64,000 nt of DNA from Ciona intestinalis (lineage: Eukaryota > Chordata > Ascidiacea > Phlebobranchia > Cionidae): assembly GCF_000224145.3 (NCBI RefSeq), contig NC_020175.2, forward strand, positions 917,948 through 981,947, given 5' to 3'. The translations under genes and the position numbers were made by a program. The notes below the pieces were generated by a model. That model had not been told where the DNA came from and ran no database searches. It was given only the letters and a program-made list of their open reading frames with translations. Below are positions 12,501 through 27,500 of this stretch, piece by piece. Position 1 is the stretch's first letter; every line of letters starts with the position of its first letter.

Positions 12501-15500
12501 AATAATTGGTTGGTGATTGAAATTAGGTAAATGTTGGCTGCTAATGCTACATTTTTTTTTCAAGAACTGATTTTCTGGCATAACATCATTTGAAGTATAA
12601 ATTAATTTTACATTAAAATTTAGGATCGTATGTAGAAGACTTGTCAATGTTTAATGCAGAAATCGGCTGTTTTATGAGAGAAAATATATTCTGGCAGTTT
12701 CTGGATTTTATTCTGGATTATGATGATTTTTATGTAACAAAAAGAATTGTATTGTGGAAATTAGTAGATTGGCTTAGTTGCTTGATTATGATGATATTAC
12801 ACATTAAATTATACAGAATGGTAATATAAATAAAGCATGCTAGGTGTTTAATTAAATAAAGGTAACTAGAAAAACTCCAAATGTTTTTCAGCAAAATGTG
12901 TACTAAGAAAAAAATAATTAATTGCAGTAGCAATAGTTAAAGTAAGAACTGCATTAAAATGAATTTCTTAGCAAGAGCTTTACTATTTCTGCTCATAAAT
13001 TTATTTTAGTTTATTTTATCACCGTTCATGGACTCCGATAGGATTTCCGACATTTCTCTTCTATGTTTCTCCTCCAAGTCACTGATCCTCACCGCATCTT
13101 GCTCCTTCTGCTCCTTAGCTGCAGCAACAACTGCTTCTTCCAACTCAGCAGCAAATCTCCGCTGAAAATAAAAGAAGTTAATCAAAAACTATGATATTGT
13201 CTTACCAGTAGAAGTAGTTTAAAAGCAAAAGTTCCAATAAAACAATGTTTAATTGGCCAACTTTGGCATAAATTCCTGGTCCATGTCCATGTGCAAACAT
13301 TTTGTTTAGTTGTCCTAAAGTTTTACTATTACAAGCAGTTTCCTTGCATGCACACAACATAATGTGAAGGTACGACTAATATTCTCTTCCCCTACCTGCA
13401 TCTCTTCCATCTTCTTCTGATGTTCCACTCTCATCTCCTCCATCATGTTAACAACCTCTTCATCTGATGAGGACTTGCTTTCCAACGATGAAGATCTTGA
13501 CTAAGGAAAATAGATTGGGTTTAAATAAAAACAAGACATTTTCCAATATTTCAACGCGAATATGTGAACACTTTAATGAGTATACAAATTTTTATATAAA
13601 AAATATCATGTTTTTTACTAATTTTAAAATTAAAACCCCTGAAAGCTTTACATTAACAAGAAGTTGGAACAAACGGTTGAACATATTAACTCATAAACCA
13701 CAGATCTCATGCTGTTGATTGTACAACCTTGCTCATAAAAAATTCGATACAACATTTAATAAAGCGGACAATGTGAGCTTTAATATATGATGCAAAGTAT
13801 ATATCCATCCGACCATTAATAATTACATACCATTGATCTCTCAGATGATCCTTGCATCTGCATCACTTCAGTTTCAACCAACGGAGAATGAACCATGGGT
13901 TCTTCTTCTATTGTTTGTTCACGAGTTTCAAGTTCAGCTTTTAAACGCGATATTTCATTCATATGTTGGTTGATTAGAGAATCTTTCTCTTCTTTGTGTG
14001 TCTGTTAATGTGGTATGACTAAGCTTACAGAGATATAGTAAAGCACACAGATTATAAAAAAAAACATATTGAACACAAAATTAATCAATTATTCAGGATA
14101 CTCAATACACCAGTAGTATAAGTCATTAGGTATCTTCTAACTATGTTACTGCTGTTTACGCACACAACAAACACATTATTTAGCAAAATTACAATAATTT
14201 TTTATTAAATTGTACATAAATGCCCTCAGCTAATTCCTAAAGATTTCATTTCACTCCAGCTTGAATGCCATTACTTACTTCAATCTTAGCCTAAACAAAT
14301 TTACAATTAGTCTCATTATCATTTATCTTTCTTTTATGTTAACCAACCTTATCCACAGCTTGCATTTCCATCTCTAGCTCCTCAGTTTTAAAGTTTAGAC
14401 TTTGAATTTCTTCACGTAATCCTTCATTGAGGGAGGATAGACGAGCAATCTCAACTGCATTTGCTTCAGATTGGCTCTTCAGTTTGGCGGCCTTTACAAG
14501 AAAAGTTTAAAAAATTAAAAACGCTGCTAGAATGCTAGTAGCATCTTTCAAACTGAATTTTGTTCAGTCAACAGTACATAACTATATAACTAGCACAAAA
14601 GCTTATATTGTAATCCCATATATTGTAAAAGGATTAAACATATCCCATAATTTAATAGTAAATCGATTACACAACACTTATAACAGCCACACAATATTCT
14701 AATGCATAATTTATATAGGTTTAATAACACTCTATTAAATATCACATTATAAGAAACACTACTAACAGTAAACTTGCACAATAACAAATGCAACTTATAG
14801 GTACGACAATATGAATAGCACTCCAATTTTAAACCAAAAACAGCTTTCACCTTGCTGTTGCCTGACTATACACATGCAGAGCCAAATTATAAAGTATTTG
14901 ACATAAATCGATAAGACACCCTATAATTGGAAAACTATAAGTAACTGCATTGTAGCACTGACACCCCAGATTTTATTAAAAACCTTTGTCCACATAAGTA
15001 GGGTGGAAGAAATACACCACACTCTTAACTTTCCTGTGGCAGTTCTATGGCTTTTAAAAACTTTTCCAAACTTTTGCAAAACAACTTTATAAACATTCTC
15101 ACCTGTTCTGTTTGTTCAGCTAGTTGTTTCTCAACTTGTGTGTTCCCATCATCAGGTGTAACATGGGTGGAAAACTTGTTTATTTGGTCCTGTAGTTGAT
15201 CCACTTCTTCCTGATGTTCGACTAATAAAGTCCTCAGTTCATCCTGGAGGAAACAAATGGATTTTTTTTAAATGTGTATAACATCTTTAATTTTCAGATT
15301 TTAGGTAAAAGTGATTGTTCCTATTTTAATGTTTATATTTTAATACATCTAGATAAACATGGAAAGTAGAATATGAGATTAGCACTAATTATAGAGCTTG
15401 TAAAGAATGGTTTACCTTACAAATTTAGTATAAATTTATATACACTCAGTATTCTATTCTGTTTTCTGCTGCTACTGGTGACAGTGCAATAACAGAATAC

Positions 15501-18500
15501 CAGTGTTAACATATAAGAAGAACCTTTTAGGGAGAGGGACCCCCGTAGGAAAATCCTTACATAAAAAAACAATTGCCAGAATAGAATTATAATACAGACT
15601 TATTGTTTTACATACTTATAATACACCTGTCAGCTCCTTATATAAACAGGAAACCGTTTAATGACTGACAAAAACAATTACCTCAAGTTCCCTCCTCGCT
15701 TCTTGGTTCTGTTGAACATTATCTTGCATTTCAATCAAATCATTCGTCACCTCTTGTACTTGTTTCTGTAAATCATCAGCTTCTTGCTGTGCCTGGGAGA
15801 AAAAAGTATTGTATTTAAATATGCTGTATTTAAACAAATTGTAGGTACAAATGGTTTTATTCTATATGGGCGAGACCCAACAGCCACTTGCCAATAGACA
15901 GGATTTGTAGGCCATAGTTGATCCCCTACACAGTAATTGATAAAAACAAAAACTCTTTCTTATACCCAGCACTACACCTTACAAATGCAAAATATTTGTA
16001 TCCAATCCAAAACATACCATGAATACAAATAAATTATAGACCAACTTCAAGGTACATTGTATGAAAGCTGGATTTTCCATTTATGGTAATATTTAGGTCG
16101 TTATACATAAGCTTGGTGTGAATTATGAAAATAATTGACAATCACAGAAACGTTATATAGTAGGGTGGTTCACTTATTCCTATACTTTCTTGTCCTTTTT
16201 GGTAAATTGGTAGTAAACAAAGAACATTCAAATAAATTGTAAAACCGTATCCTCACGACTACCATTGACTGTTGTTAATTGTTTAAAACACGATCAGGAT
16301 ATTTGGATATTATGTACTAAAGGTGACCCATATTCGCCCACCCTACTATATATAAGTTTGGGTTAGAATTATTGATTTATTGAAAATACATGGGAAACAC
16401 CAATTAATGCAACCTTAACATAAACACCCACTTGTTGAAGTTCTGTCTCTCGCTCTTGTACAAGATCCTCCAGATTTTGCATCCTCGTCACCTGATCTTC
16501 AACATCTCCATCCTTCCTCTTCATCTCAATCTCTAATTGATGGTGAGCATCTTTAAGTGCAGTTAGCTCCTCCTGGACTTCTTGAAGATCTTTTGATGCG
16601 GCATCACGCTCCTAGAAAGATAAGCACACCATGGATGAGCAAACTAGCAAAGTGAAGTTAATTCTTAAATTTTAAACTTATTGGATGGAAATTGCAGTTG
16701 CAGTATCTAATTTTTTGTAAAAGGAGTTTAGATTTTTCTCATATACTAAGGTCTGTCAATCACGGTGTAAAAGGGGGTTTTAAATATATTTCAAGTGTGA
16801 TTTGTTTGAACAAGATACTTACATTTTTAAGTTTGTTCATTTTTATCTTAGCTTCATCTAACTCTTCTTTGATTCTCTTTAGATCATCTGTAGGGTCCGG
16901 ATGTTGCTGATTCTGGATGTCTCCCGCAACATTGAAAGATCTTAGCTCTTCTAATTCATCCGACAAAGCATTGCATCTGAAAAATATTCAATTAGAACGA
17001 TTTCAAACAACAAACAGTAAGAAGTTTTACCCAAGAATAAAAATAAATATAGATAAAGCATAAGCATATATGCAGCAAAGACTATTCAGCAAGATCCACC
17101 CAAGACTAACAACAATTCTATGCATGTGTATAATAATGTTTTTTGCGCTGAGTAAAGTTAACATTGGTTCATAATAGCTTTATTTAATTGAATTTTAGAA
17201 CGTTGGTAATTAGATTTATATGTTAACAGCAGCATGGAATAAATGTGTGTAATATACCATAGTGTAGAACATAAGACTGTAGCACCAATTCTAATATATG
17301 AAACACTAAAAGTTGACATAATATATCATACAAAAGGACTACATACAAAACACATACCGTAAAACCATTTCTTGTTCAATGTCTTTACATCTTTCATCAG
17401 CAGCCATACGTTCTGCATTCAATTCTTCGATATTTCTGTATTTGTGACAGAAATTGAACCAAAAGTAAAACTACAATACTTAGGAGTAACTATTACTATA
17501 AACCACATATTGCTAGCATAGAAAAATAAGTTTCCTACAAATCATATTATTTTTATAACCCCAACACCTTAAGAAAATTAAAAATAAATGGCTTAAAAAC
17601 AAAAACAAGGAAAAAAAATCACAATTGTTTTAAAAGGTGCTCATTTAGTAAAGCCAATTTCATATGAAAACAATATTCTTCTACCAACAAGTGACAACTG
17701 CCACATAAAACAAACCTCTCTTTCTCAAGAATCATTTTCTCTTGGCTGTCAATCATCTCATCTCGAGATTTAATCTCTTCCTCCATTTCCAACATCCTGG
17801 ATCTTAGATCCTCCACTGCATCAGATGAGGACACAGAGTCCGGATGTGAGCCCGCATCACTGGATTGAGAAGATGAAGATCTTGCATCTGAGTCCGGCTC
17901 AATTTCAATTGTCGGAACGTCAAACTTTTGCTTCTAAAAATATTTCAAAAAAAATTAAAACAAAAGAGTTTTAATCTTAAAATAAAAAGTGAACAAGATT
18001 TTTAACAAGTTACCAAAATCGATGGTAGTCTACTAGTCATATACTTTAAAGTTTATTTAACCTTATAAATCCATTATAAGTTGTAGTAAGCTAATAGTTT
18101 GTTTTGTTTTTGTCTATTACAAATTATTTGTGTAAATTAATTAGTTCAAACAGTAAACTTAAAAACACAAATAAAAAAGTGTCAATGGTTTAAAATTGCT
18201 CAAAAAGTAAAGAAAATATATTTTAATAAACTTTAGGTTCATGTTGCCTACTACACTAGATGCAGAAGTAAGAGGATTATTTTGACAAGTTATTGCCTGG
18301 GGCACTAAGGTAGTATGACAGTAAGTAAAGGTGAAATATTAACGGCAGATAGCGGGAGAGAGCTGGAAATGATTAAATGTAAGAAAAATTATGTAACATG
18401 GGTCTGGTGTGAATTCATATACAACGTTTCTTTCTTTCTTTCTTTCTTTCTTATAATTGCTATTGATATTGCTATTGATATTGAAATTTTTCTTTTATAT

Positions 18501-21500
18501 CATTTCTATTAAACTGGTAATATAGAAAATTGATATTGGAAAAGAAAGACGTATTTTGTATTTTATTTGATGTGTAAAGCACAGTGGTAAAGTATAGGAA
18601 TATAAATGAGATATAGAAGAAGGAAATTGGTGTGCAGATTTTGTTGAACCTAAAATACTAAAATAGCTCTGTTGCACATAAGGTTTTGAACTTTTTTTTA
18701 TAACGGCTAGTGGTCACAAGTTTGGTTCATAAATAAAAAATGCATACTAGAGGTTTTAAAACAACTGTACTGCCTAAGATAAAATTTTGAAAATTTTGGA
18801 AAAAAAGATATGGGTGAGATTCTATAGCAAGGCATGCCTTAGCCTGGATTCATGCTTTCCACCTTGTATAAAAATATAATAAATAGAAGTATCAAAAATA
18901 TATTTCCACTTTGTGGCATTTCACTTTGCAGATGGTTTTAGTCGGAATTGGTTGTCCTAGCACCATCCGGACACGTTTGACCTCCGTTTTGAGCTCTTTT
19001 ACTCTCCGAGAGCTCACCTGTTCCACTTGTATTGCATCCGCATCACTAACATCTGCTTCATCTTTCAACTTTATCCGAACATCCGTCTCATTTAGATCTT
19101 GCTCCAACTGACATACCTGAGGGGTTTATATTTCTTTACAACCGTTTCCCAAGACCCAAGACCCTTGTAATGCTGTGCCATAGGATTTCACCCATACAAA
19201 AAGATATATATATATATATATATATATATTTTCTTTATAGATTAGGATTAGGGCAAAAAACACATTTCCAATTTCAGTACAATTGAAGAAGTGGGGATTT
19301 GTATCAAGTGTAGTGACTTGGTAAAAACCAATGTAAAGCCGGAGATAGTAGGGCAAGCTATACATAAATTATTTAACAATTCTAACTATTGTCAAATTTG
19401 TGGCTTGACTTTTGATATATTTCTGCAAATAAAGTCACAAAAACTGAAAACCAATATTTAACTATGAATTTCCACAGCTTACACCCCCACCTAAATCTCA
19501 GGTTCGATGGAGCACTCAGACCTCATCCACATAGAATATAAACCCCAACCCACCTGTTGTTCCAACTCCTTCACATCACAACTCCTCTCATCCAACTGTG
19601 ATTCAAGATCTTCCACAATCTTCATCTTATTCCTCACATCTTCATCTTTCTTCCTAAGTATCCTCCCGATCACACTTTGTGGATGTTCCTTCAACTCTTG
19701 CTCGATCTCGAGAAGTTTCTCTGTGGAAAATTAATATTAAATTAAATCACCAAGCCAGAAGATTTCTCTTATAAAAAACAAGCATTATCAGCAACAGTGG
19801 GCCTCAAAGCTCAAACAGTTGCAAAGTTTGCTGCTAAACCACAAATCTAGTAAAATCAAATTATGTTTTAATAATAATGAAGGTTGTATTCCATAACAAA
19901 CATAATATTATTTTACCACTAACCTCGGATTATATTTGAATCCTCTGCCTTTGGTTTCCCTTCTTCTTCTTCAACCTCCATAGAAGAATCCTGCTCCTCC
20001 TCATTTGACTCCTCAGATGATGTAGAAGATGTATGAGATTTTTCCTGAACCTCCGAAACATCCTTCTCCTTCTCCAACCTCTCCTCTAAGTCCCGGATCT
20101 TCTCTTTAGTCCCGGATGGAATATTAAACACATCCTTAGATGCTCGGGATAACGCATCTTCTGCTCTTCTTTGAGCAACCCTTACATCTTCCCGAAGTTT
20201 AGTGTTTTCCTCCTCCAGATCTCGGATGCGGCTCGCCTCTTCCTGCCTCGTCAGCTCCCCTACTGTAAGATCAACCTCCTGGATGCCAGTATCTCCATCT
20301 TCCTCATCTTGAGATGTGGACTTTGGATCAGGAACTTCCACTTCATCTTGTGTGGTAAGCTCCTCTAGCTTCTCAAGAGCTTGATCCAACTGCTCCTCTG
20401 TTGATCTGAGTTGCTCCTGGAGTTGATTATTCTCCTCCATGACTTCTCGGAGCTGGGTTTGAAGAGATGCCAGCATCTGATGAGGAAGATTAGGTTAGTA
20501 TCAAAAATTATTATTATTAAAAAAAGAAAAAAAAGAAAAAGGAAAAATTTGTGCAATATTAAATAATTTAAACCTGTTTTAAAACATGATTGTGTAGCTG
20601 TGTAAAAAGGCAAAGGATGAGTAAAATATTTTTTCAGTAGAACAAATTTTATAGATAAATTTATTTATTGGTCCAGGAGTAGTATTAGCATAGATATCAA
20701 AATTCCTATGAAACAAAACATTAATTGAGTACAGTCATATGTTAAATCACACTAGGAAACTGAGATTGTGGTATAATGGCTAAATGTGGCATAAATCCTT
20801 GAACCTTAATCTCACACATACAGAATAAAACAGATTATATCATATAACAAAATAATACCAACTTAAAATTCAGAAAATATCAAATTCATTTAAAACTAGA
20901 AAAATACAGAACCTGTTGTGCTGAAGCATCTCCACCCCCTTGGTTTTGAAGCATCAATATTTGCTGACGAAGATCATCAATTTCATCATTTTTCTCCTCC
21001 AGTAGGTGGTGTGATAGAGCTTCTAGTTGTTCTGGTTGTGTGGAGGGAGGCAGTGTTTCCTGAAGTTTCTTTAATTCTTCCTAAAATGAAAATTGTAGGA
21101 AACACTGAAAATATTTCTTTTACGGTCAATTTTCCTAAACAATATTTTTATAGAAAAAATAGCAATTTATTAATAATTAAACTATCTTATATGTAAAGTT
21201 TAGTGTTAAACAAGATTCCTTTTTTTAAAAGTTTTAATTTTTTTTATTTAGAAAATTTGCAATACACTTCTCCTAAACGATATACCATAGAATAATTATA
21301 CATTCTTACCATTAATTCAGTATTTTGGGCTTCTACTTCCTTCAAGTGATCCACCTCGTGTAATAGACCGGACACTTGTTCTTCTTTTTCAATAATTTGT
21401 GAACGAAGCATGCCTTGTTGTTCAACCAAGTGTTCGATCTACAAAATATATATATGCGTTTATACCACTAATATATGGAAATTGTAAGTCATTATGTAAA

Positions 21501-24500
21501 AAATTATATTCCATTAGGGTGAAGGTCTATAGTGAGGGATACCAGAGAACAGAAAAAGACGAAACAATAAAATATGTTCAATATATACTAGGTCAATCTT
21601 TAAAAAGAACAAACTTATAACTACATGACACTTAAATATGATCCCGCCTACCAAGCATAGGAAATAATGATAAAATTTCTCTACCAATACCTTAAATTTA
21701 TAACCCAATGACTGTTTGTGTTAAAATTTCATTACCCCCACCTCCAAATCTTTCTCTGCGATCTGCTCCCTCCCCTCCTCTCTCATCTTTCTCTCCTCTG
21801 CATCCGCTTGCTCCTGAGCATTCATCGCATCCTCATCAACTCCATGACGATATCGATCAAGTTGTGCCTCCAGTGCCGAGATACGGAGCATGTTGTCGTA
21901 CAACTCTTGCTGGAGGACCTCATGTTGCTGCTTGGACTCCTGGAGCTCCGCTAGTGATGAGGAGGACTCTTCCTTCTCTGCCTGCAACTAAAGACATAGG
22001 AATCTATCATTAAAAGCGTCTTTAAATTCCCACCATCGACAGCTGTCTAAACAAAAGTTGCCGCAACTAAAGAACATTTAAATTGAAAAAATGCAAAATA
22101 TCATTAAAATCTGTTTCTGCAACTCAGGAAAAATGTTCATCATCATTAAGAGTCCATAAATTCACCATTATCATATAAAACAAACTTCATTATTATAATT
22201 AATAACTTTTTAACAATATGACAGAGATTAGAGTTGCTGCAACTTGTTACGTAACAGTAATGCCGCCATGGGCACGAGGTATATAAAAACAGAAGACCAG
22301 TGTTATAATAACTGTCAATGGTCCATGTAAGGAAAAATAAGCTACATCCAATAATATAAACCAACATGACTCACAGTTGCAGCTTTTTCCTTGATGTCTC
22401 TTATCTCATCTTCTTGACTTCTTAATTTATTTTTAAGAGTTTCAATCTCTGTGTTTGCTGCATTCACCTCCTCTTCATGGGTTCTCTGTTTTGTGTCCAG
22501 GTCCTCTTCCAGTTGTTGCACCTTTGATTATTGTGCGTTTGATTAAAAAGGTGAAGAGATAGGTTAAGATAACATATAAATAACAAAATGATTCTATTTA
22601 ATCCCATCCAACAAGTAATGTACTAGCCACTCTAGTGAGTCTCTTATTGACACAGAGTTCCATATTAAACATGAGACCAATGTCTGTTTAGGATATATTC
22701 AAAATTCTCTAATACTGTTATAGTAAACTATTCATTGGAAAATATTTTTTGCATCTTTCATATTTCATAGCATTTAATATAGATAGCACAATTCAAAATA
22801 TCTAGGAATTTTAGCAAAAAGTCAGCTGCGCAAAAATGTAATGAAACATCTAAATGTGTGGCAAATGCCATAGCACTTTATGTGGCACTACAACATTAGG
22901 ACAACAAAACTTAGAAAACACGTCCAAAATAAGCTGAAAATGTATAAACAGTTTTAAAAATATAAAACATTAGTAGTTATGCATATATATATATTTATTG
23001 CTAATCTACTAACTAAACCTTTATATTCTTCTTTCTTTTACGTTTTTGAACATTCTTACCTACAGCATGTTCAGCTAATGTAAGAGATAACATGGCTAGC
23101 TAAACTACACCACACACATACACACACTATAAGCTAACATAACCAAGCCGCTGCCCTGGGCCATGTGTTGTAATATGCATCACTAATGTCTATTTATATC
23201 TAAACCTTTAGGGAGTCGACAAGTTAATGCATGGGAGTTAAACAAACAAGCAATGGGAATGATATGCAAGTGCATTGTGATGCAATTATCATCTATAAGC
23301 ATAATATGCATTGGATTGGTTCAATACAAACATTACAAGTGAAAACCTAGATATGTATGTTATAACTTTCATCTCAAAGGTTTTGGTTTAAATATTTAAA
23401 CTAACTACCAAATTGGCTAGGCTAAAGTTTGTATAGAAAATTAAAACTGACCAGAAAACCCAGGTTTTTTTAAACATAACATATTAAATATATTAGTAAA
23501 GTTTTTTCTACAAAAAACATTTAAACTATTATCTAAATATTTAATTATTAACTAATAATCAATTTTACAAGCGTAAGGTGCTACAGCTAGTCATGATGGG
23601 GGACCTAAGGATTTAATATATTACATTCAAGATTATTAAATTAGTAAGTTCCACAAAACAAAAATATACCTTAAAATAACTTAATTTTAAAGAAACTAAA
23701 AAGCACAAAAGTTTTATATAGAAGATAAGATTTAAATCATAAACAGAGTTGATTGCACATATTAAGTATATCATGCCTGGCATACAAGTATGTAATTTAT
23801 TAGTTTATGTATTATGACATGCTTTATATATCTATACTGTACATGCTGAAGCACCTGCTTAGTTTGTTCCTTTAAACATGAACTAGGCAACCCTAAGCTT
23901 CGACGCTGATGTGAGGAATTAAAGTTAAGAATGAGGAAAACTTATTCACTAAAAGCGATGAAATTTCCAAAATTGTAATGCGTATTTGTATTTTATGCAA
24001 ATTATTGGTTTGTTTGCTTTAATTAAGCGTTGACTAATAAAAAATAACAATTAATTAATTAATAATTTGATGCAAGTCTTGCAATGGCACAAACAAAACA
24101 TGGTATAATAAAATGAAGTACTATACACCAGAGGAGCCAGTTTAGAAATTAAACAAACAAAATCGAAACCAACACCACCACCAACCCACCTTGCCGGCCA
24201 ACAAAGCACCAGACTTTGCTGAATCACGAACTTGATCGATCTCATTCCTTAAAGCTTCCATTTCTTTCTCAAACTGATCTCGTTCAACCTCACGATCGGA
24301 TGTTAACTCCGCGTTGAAGCGAGATCCCGACTCTGTTTGTTTCCTCAGTGCTTCGATCTGGGAAACGGAAACAATTTTGTGAGATTTAAAAAAATGATTT
24401 AATGTTTTGAAACTACACATTTTTATTTTAATTTTTTTGTGATTTTAAAAACTATAGCACTATTTCTGGAAGAATTTTTGGCCTTTATTTTTGTAATAAA

Positions 24501-27500
24501 TTAGTTTTATTTTATTAGTTAAAGTGTAATTCTCAATATACAGGATAAATCAGTTCTTCGTTAATTAATCTGGATTTTATTCTTATAAAAAAAATTATAT
24601 AAACAAAACTTAAATATTTTTTTTAAACATGATAACAAAAAGTATCTTAATTAAAATTAACTAAAAAGCGAGAATCAACAAATTTTATCACAAGTTTGCA
24701 ACTACCTATCCACAAAACAATAAACTAACATCCACATACTTGTGATTTAAGGTCTTCTATCTGTGATATATATTCCACTTCTTTTTCTTCCGTCTTCTTC
24801 AGTGTCTGCTGCATCACATCTTCCAGCTGTCGAGCGGCATCAGTGAGGCGATCTCTCTCTTCCTTCATCTTCTCCACAAGGAGGTTTCGCTCCTGGGTTA
24901 ACTCCTCAATCTTCTGGAGGAGATCTAAAGATAAAATGGTAAAAGATGAAGTTAAGTTTTCCAAAAAATGGTAACAACCTGATTCCTGAATATAACAAAC
25001 ATATTTTAGTAACAATCAATATTCTTATAATTAAATTTATAACACCATTTTTTTAATGAAAAACAATAGTTGTGACAAGCTTTTGACTAAATGTAAATAC
25101 AAACACTATTAGGGAAAAAAAATTCTGACCGTTCAGAAACAAAGTTTTATCTACACTTCACCTCTTCAATACCATTTTTTTTTAAATGCAGTGTAAATAA
25201 ATATATAAAATACAAGCAAAATCCTTAAATATAAATCCAACTCACTTATTTCGGCTTCCTCTCTGTTCTCCATCAGCGCCTCCCTCTGTGTTTTCAGAAG
25301 ATCTTTGTCCTCTTCCAGTTTTATTTGCTCCCTCTTCACCTCCTCCTCTCTTCCTTGCAAAATCCTCACAACTTCCTCCTGATCCGAGATCTGCTTCTCA
25401 AGATCTTGGATGCGAGAGGATTGATCTTCCAACTCTTCTGGAGTAAATTGGTTGTTAATAAAATAGTGATTTGATTTTATTCACAGCCTGTTTAAATAGG
25501 TGTTGTCCAAGTATTTTAATTTCCATCATCATTTAGCATTAATGTGATTGTATAGTGATGGTTATATTTTGCAAGCTATTGTTTATGTATAGCTTGCTTT
25601 AATGAGTTGTAATTTTGTTATTATTTGGCAATCATAATATTGGTTTCTACTTGTTTAATTATCCTTTAAATAAAGAAACTTCTACAAAAACCTTATAGAT
25701 CATACCAACCATAACACCAACCTTGTAAATGCTGTTGATCCACAGATGTTGAATGTTCGCAACTATCTTCATCAGGTTGTGAAGTTTGTTTGTTTTCAAC
25801 CATCCTTTCCAACTCGTTCCCCAACATTGTCTGTGCTTGTTGCGCAACGTTTAACTGAAAAGAATAAACATTTTTACTTTTTTTGCTAATATAATTACTA
25901 TTTTGAGTTTATATGCAAAATTATTGGGCCATTTTCTCAATGTAAATTAAGCATGTATGTTTTTCAGGGTTGACAGTTACTTATCCAATAACAGCAATTC
26001 TATATTACACTATGTGTGCTATTACCATTGTTTTACAATAAACCATACTAGTTTATAAGTTTTTACCCGTCTACACGACTTAAAAATGTTAACGAAACAT
26101 GTCAACTGTCTTTTATTTGCAACTAATATGTTGCAACTAATATGTAGCAAAACATTCATTAAAAGGTAATCAAATTAAATAAAGATGGCAACATCTGTTC
26201 ACAGTCAATATACCATCATTTTTATCACACTATTGTTTCAGTGCAAACCTCATTAATAAAGTCCACCATCCATGGTCTATTAACATGCCACGTAATTGAT
26301 TTGTTTGACTTTTCACAGGCAAAATGTATCTCAAAATTTCCACCATTCTTTCTAATGCAATTCATGGCTCAAATTGAACCCACAATTTAAACCACATACA
26401 AAGTCAAACTGATACAAAAACCCCAACACCCAAAACCATATACTGCAAAATCATAAAGTAGATTTGACTATGCAATTAACTGCCAAAACAATACTAAAAT
26501 GACATAGATTTAAATTGTCTGTTTTACATAACACATAAAAGGTAACAATTCTATCTACCAAAACTTTAGCTCCAACACTAAAAGAATTCAACAACATATA
26601 TAACCACTACCAACAAAATTTTGTATTTAAATCTCTACATAGGACCAAAAGTTGTAATAACATATGCTGTACCATGTCCTTATATTATATTATGTAGCAT
26701 ATACAAAATAACAAATGAAAATAAAGTAGCTTTTGCATTTACAATCCACCATTATAACACTAAACAACTTTTATCCCTCTATCCTGGCTGTTAAACTTGA
26801 AAAACAACTATAACGCACAGACCTTCAAATAGCAACGCAAGGTGAGCAAAATAAATAACAAATCCTTAAATTTGAGCTGAAATAAAGCCTGGGGCACAGC
26901 CAAATATCAATGCGGTGTGCTAGACATAAATAAAGAAATAGATGATGAGGCAGGACGTATCCTATGTCGCATCTCAAGTGGAGATTTATAGATTTAGTTG
27001 TAGGTTATCTACTATAGATTATTATTATTAATGTTGCAATTAAGGAAAGGAAAAGTGGAATAATAGTCATTTGGTCACAATTTAGGCAGTTTAAGATATT
27101 AAACAGGAGATCACCATAGTTTTATAGTAAACAGCTTAATGTTAGAGTTTTAAGATTTTAGAGGTTGAAACACTTTTAAGTCAGAGTGATTTTAACATAA
27201 TTTGATTTATAAAGCAATAATCAGACAGACTATTATAAACAATTCACAAATCTAATAATAAACAATCTATACAAGTTACCAATATAATAAAACTATTGTG
27301 TATATACAGAAAATAATAGGAGATTCAAATACATTATTGCAAAGATTGCTGTCTTTCTATGTAACAATAATGGCATTTCGGAAAAAAGGGGCCCCAATTA
27401 GTACATTTTTTGGTATTTATGAAACATTGGCAGTATTTTATGACTTAAAGTAAGCTAAGATCTAAACTTAATAAACACCATAAATATGAATAAATATTCA

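Larger units (their letters stand above)
3922..17933 (-). other. AKAP9: AKAP9-like gene, exons 51-74 (C-terminal coiled coil)
   Basis: Exons: 17716-17933, 17358-17435, 16823-16976, 16432-16611, 15682-15792, 15103-15243, 14348-14491, 13831-14001, 13396-13500, 13023-13161, 12312-12481, 11606-11715, 11072-11207, 10280-10477, 9055-9162, 8638-8725, 8214-8427, 7777-7927, 7344-7495, 6407-6591, 5790-5992, 5165-5353, 4648-4821, 3922-4104. Exons 51 and 59 are Ser/Asp-rich. Exon 62 has HNEGVQVLTLSE, like AKAP9 HNEGMQVLSLTE. Exon 63 has LKEAWRNEKLALLDAIQALK and exon 64 has WRSDLLRSVADLFEREKRAL, again aligning with AKAP9 in the same order. Exon 74 (LLQQNAHLADQAAR...) matches the segment just before PACT. 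Confidence 0.85.

Noticed and set aside
21708..22013. Overlapping plus-strand frames rich in Pro/Leu/His
   Set aside because: They are antisense shadows of coiled-coil exon 45; reversed Glu/Lys/Gln codons give Leu/Phe/Ser-rich frames.
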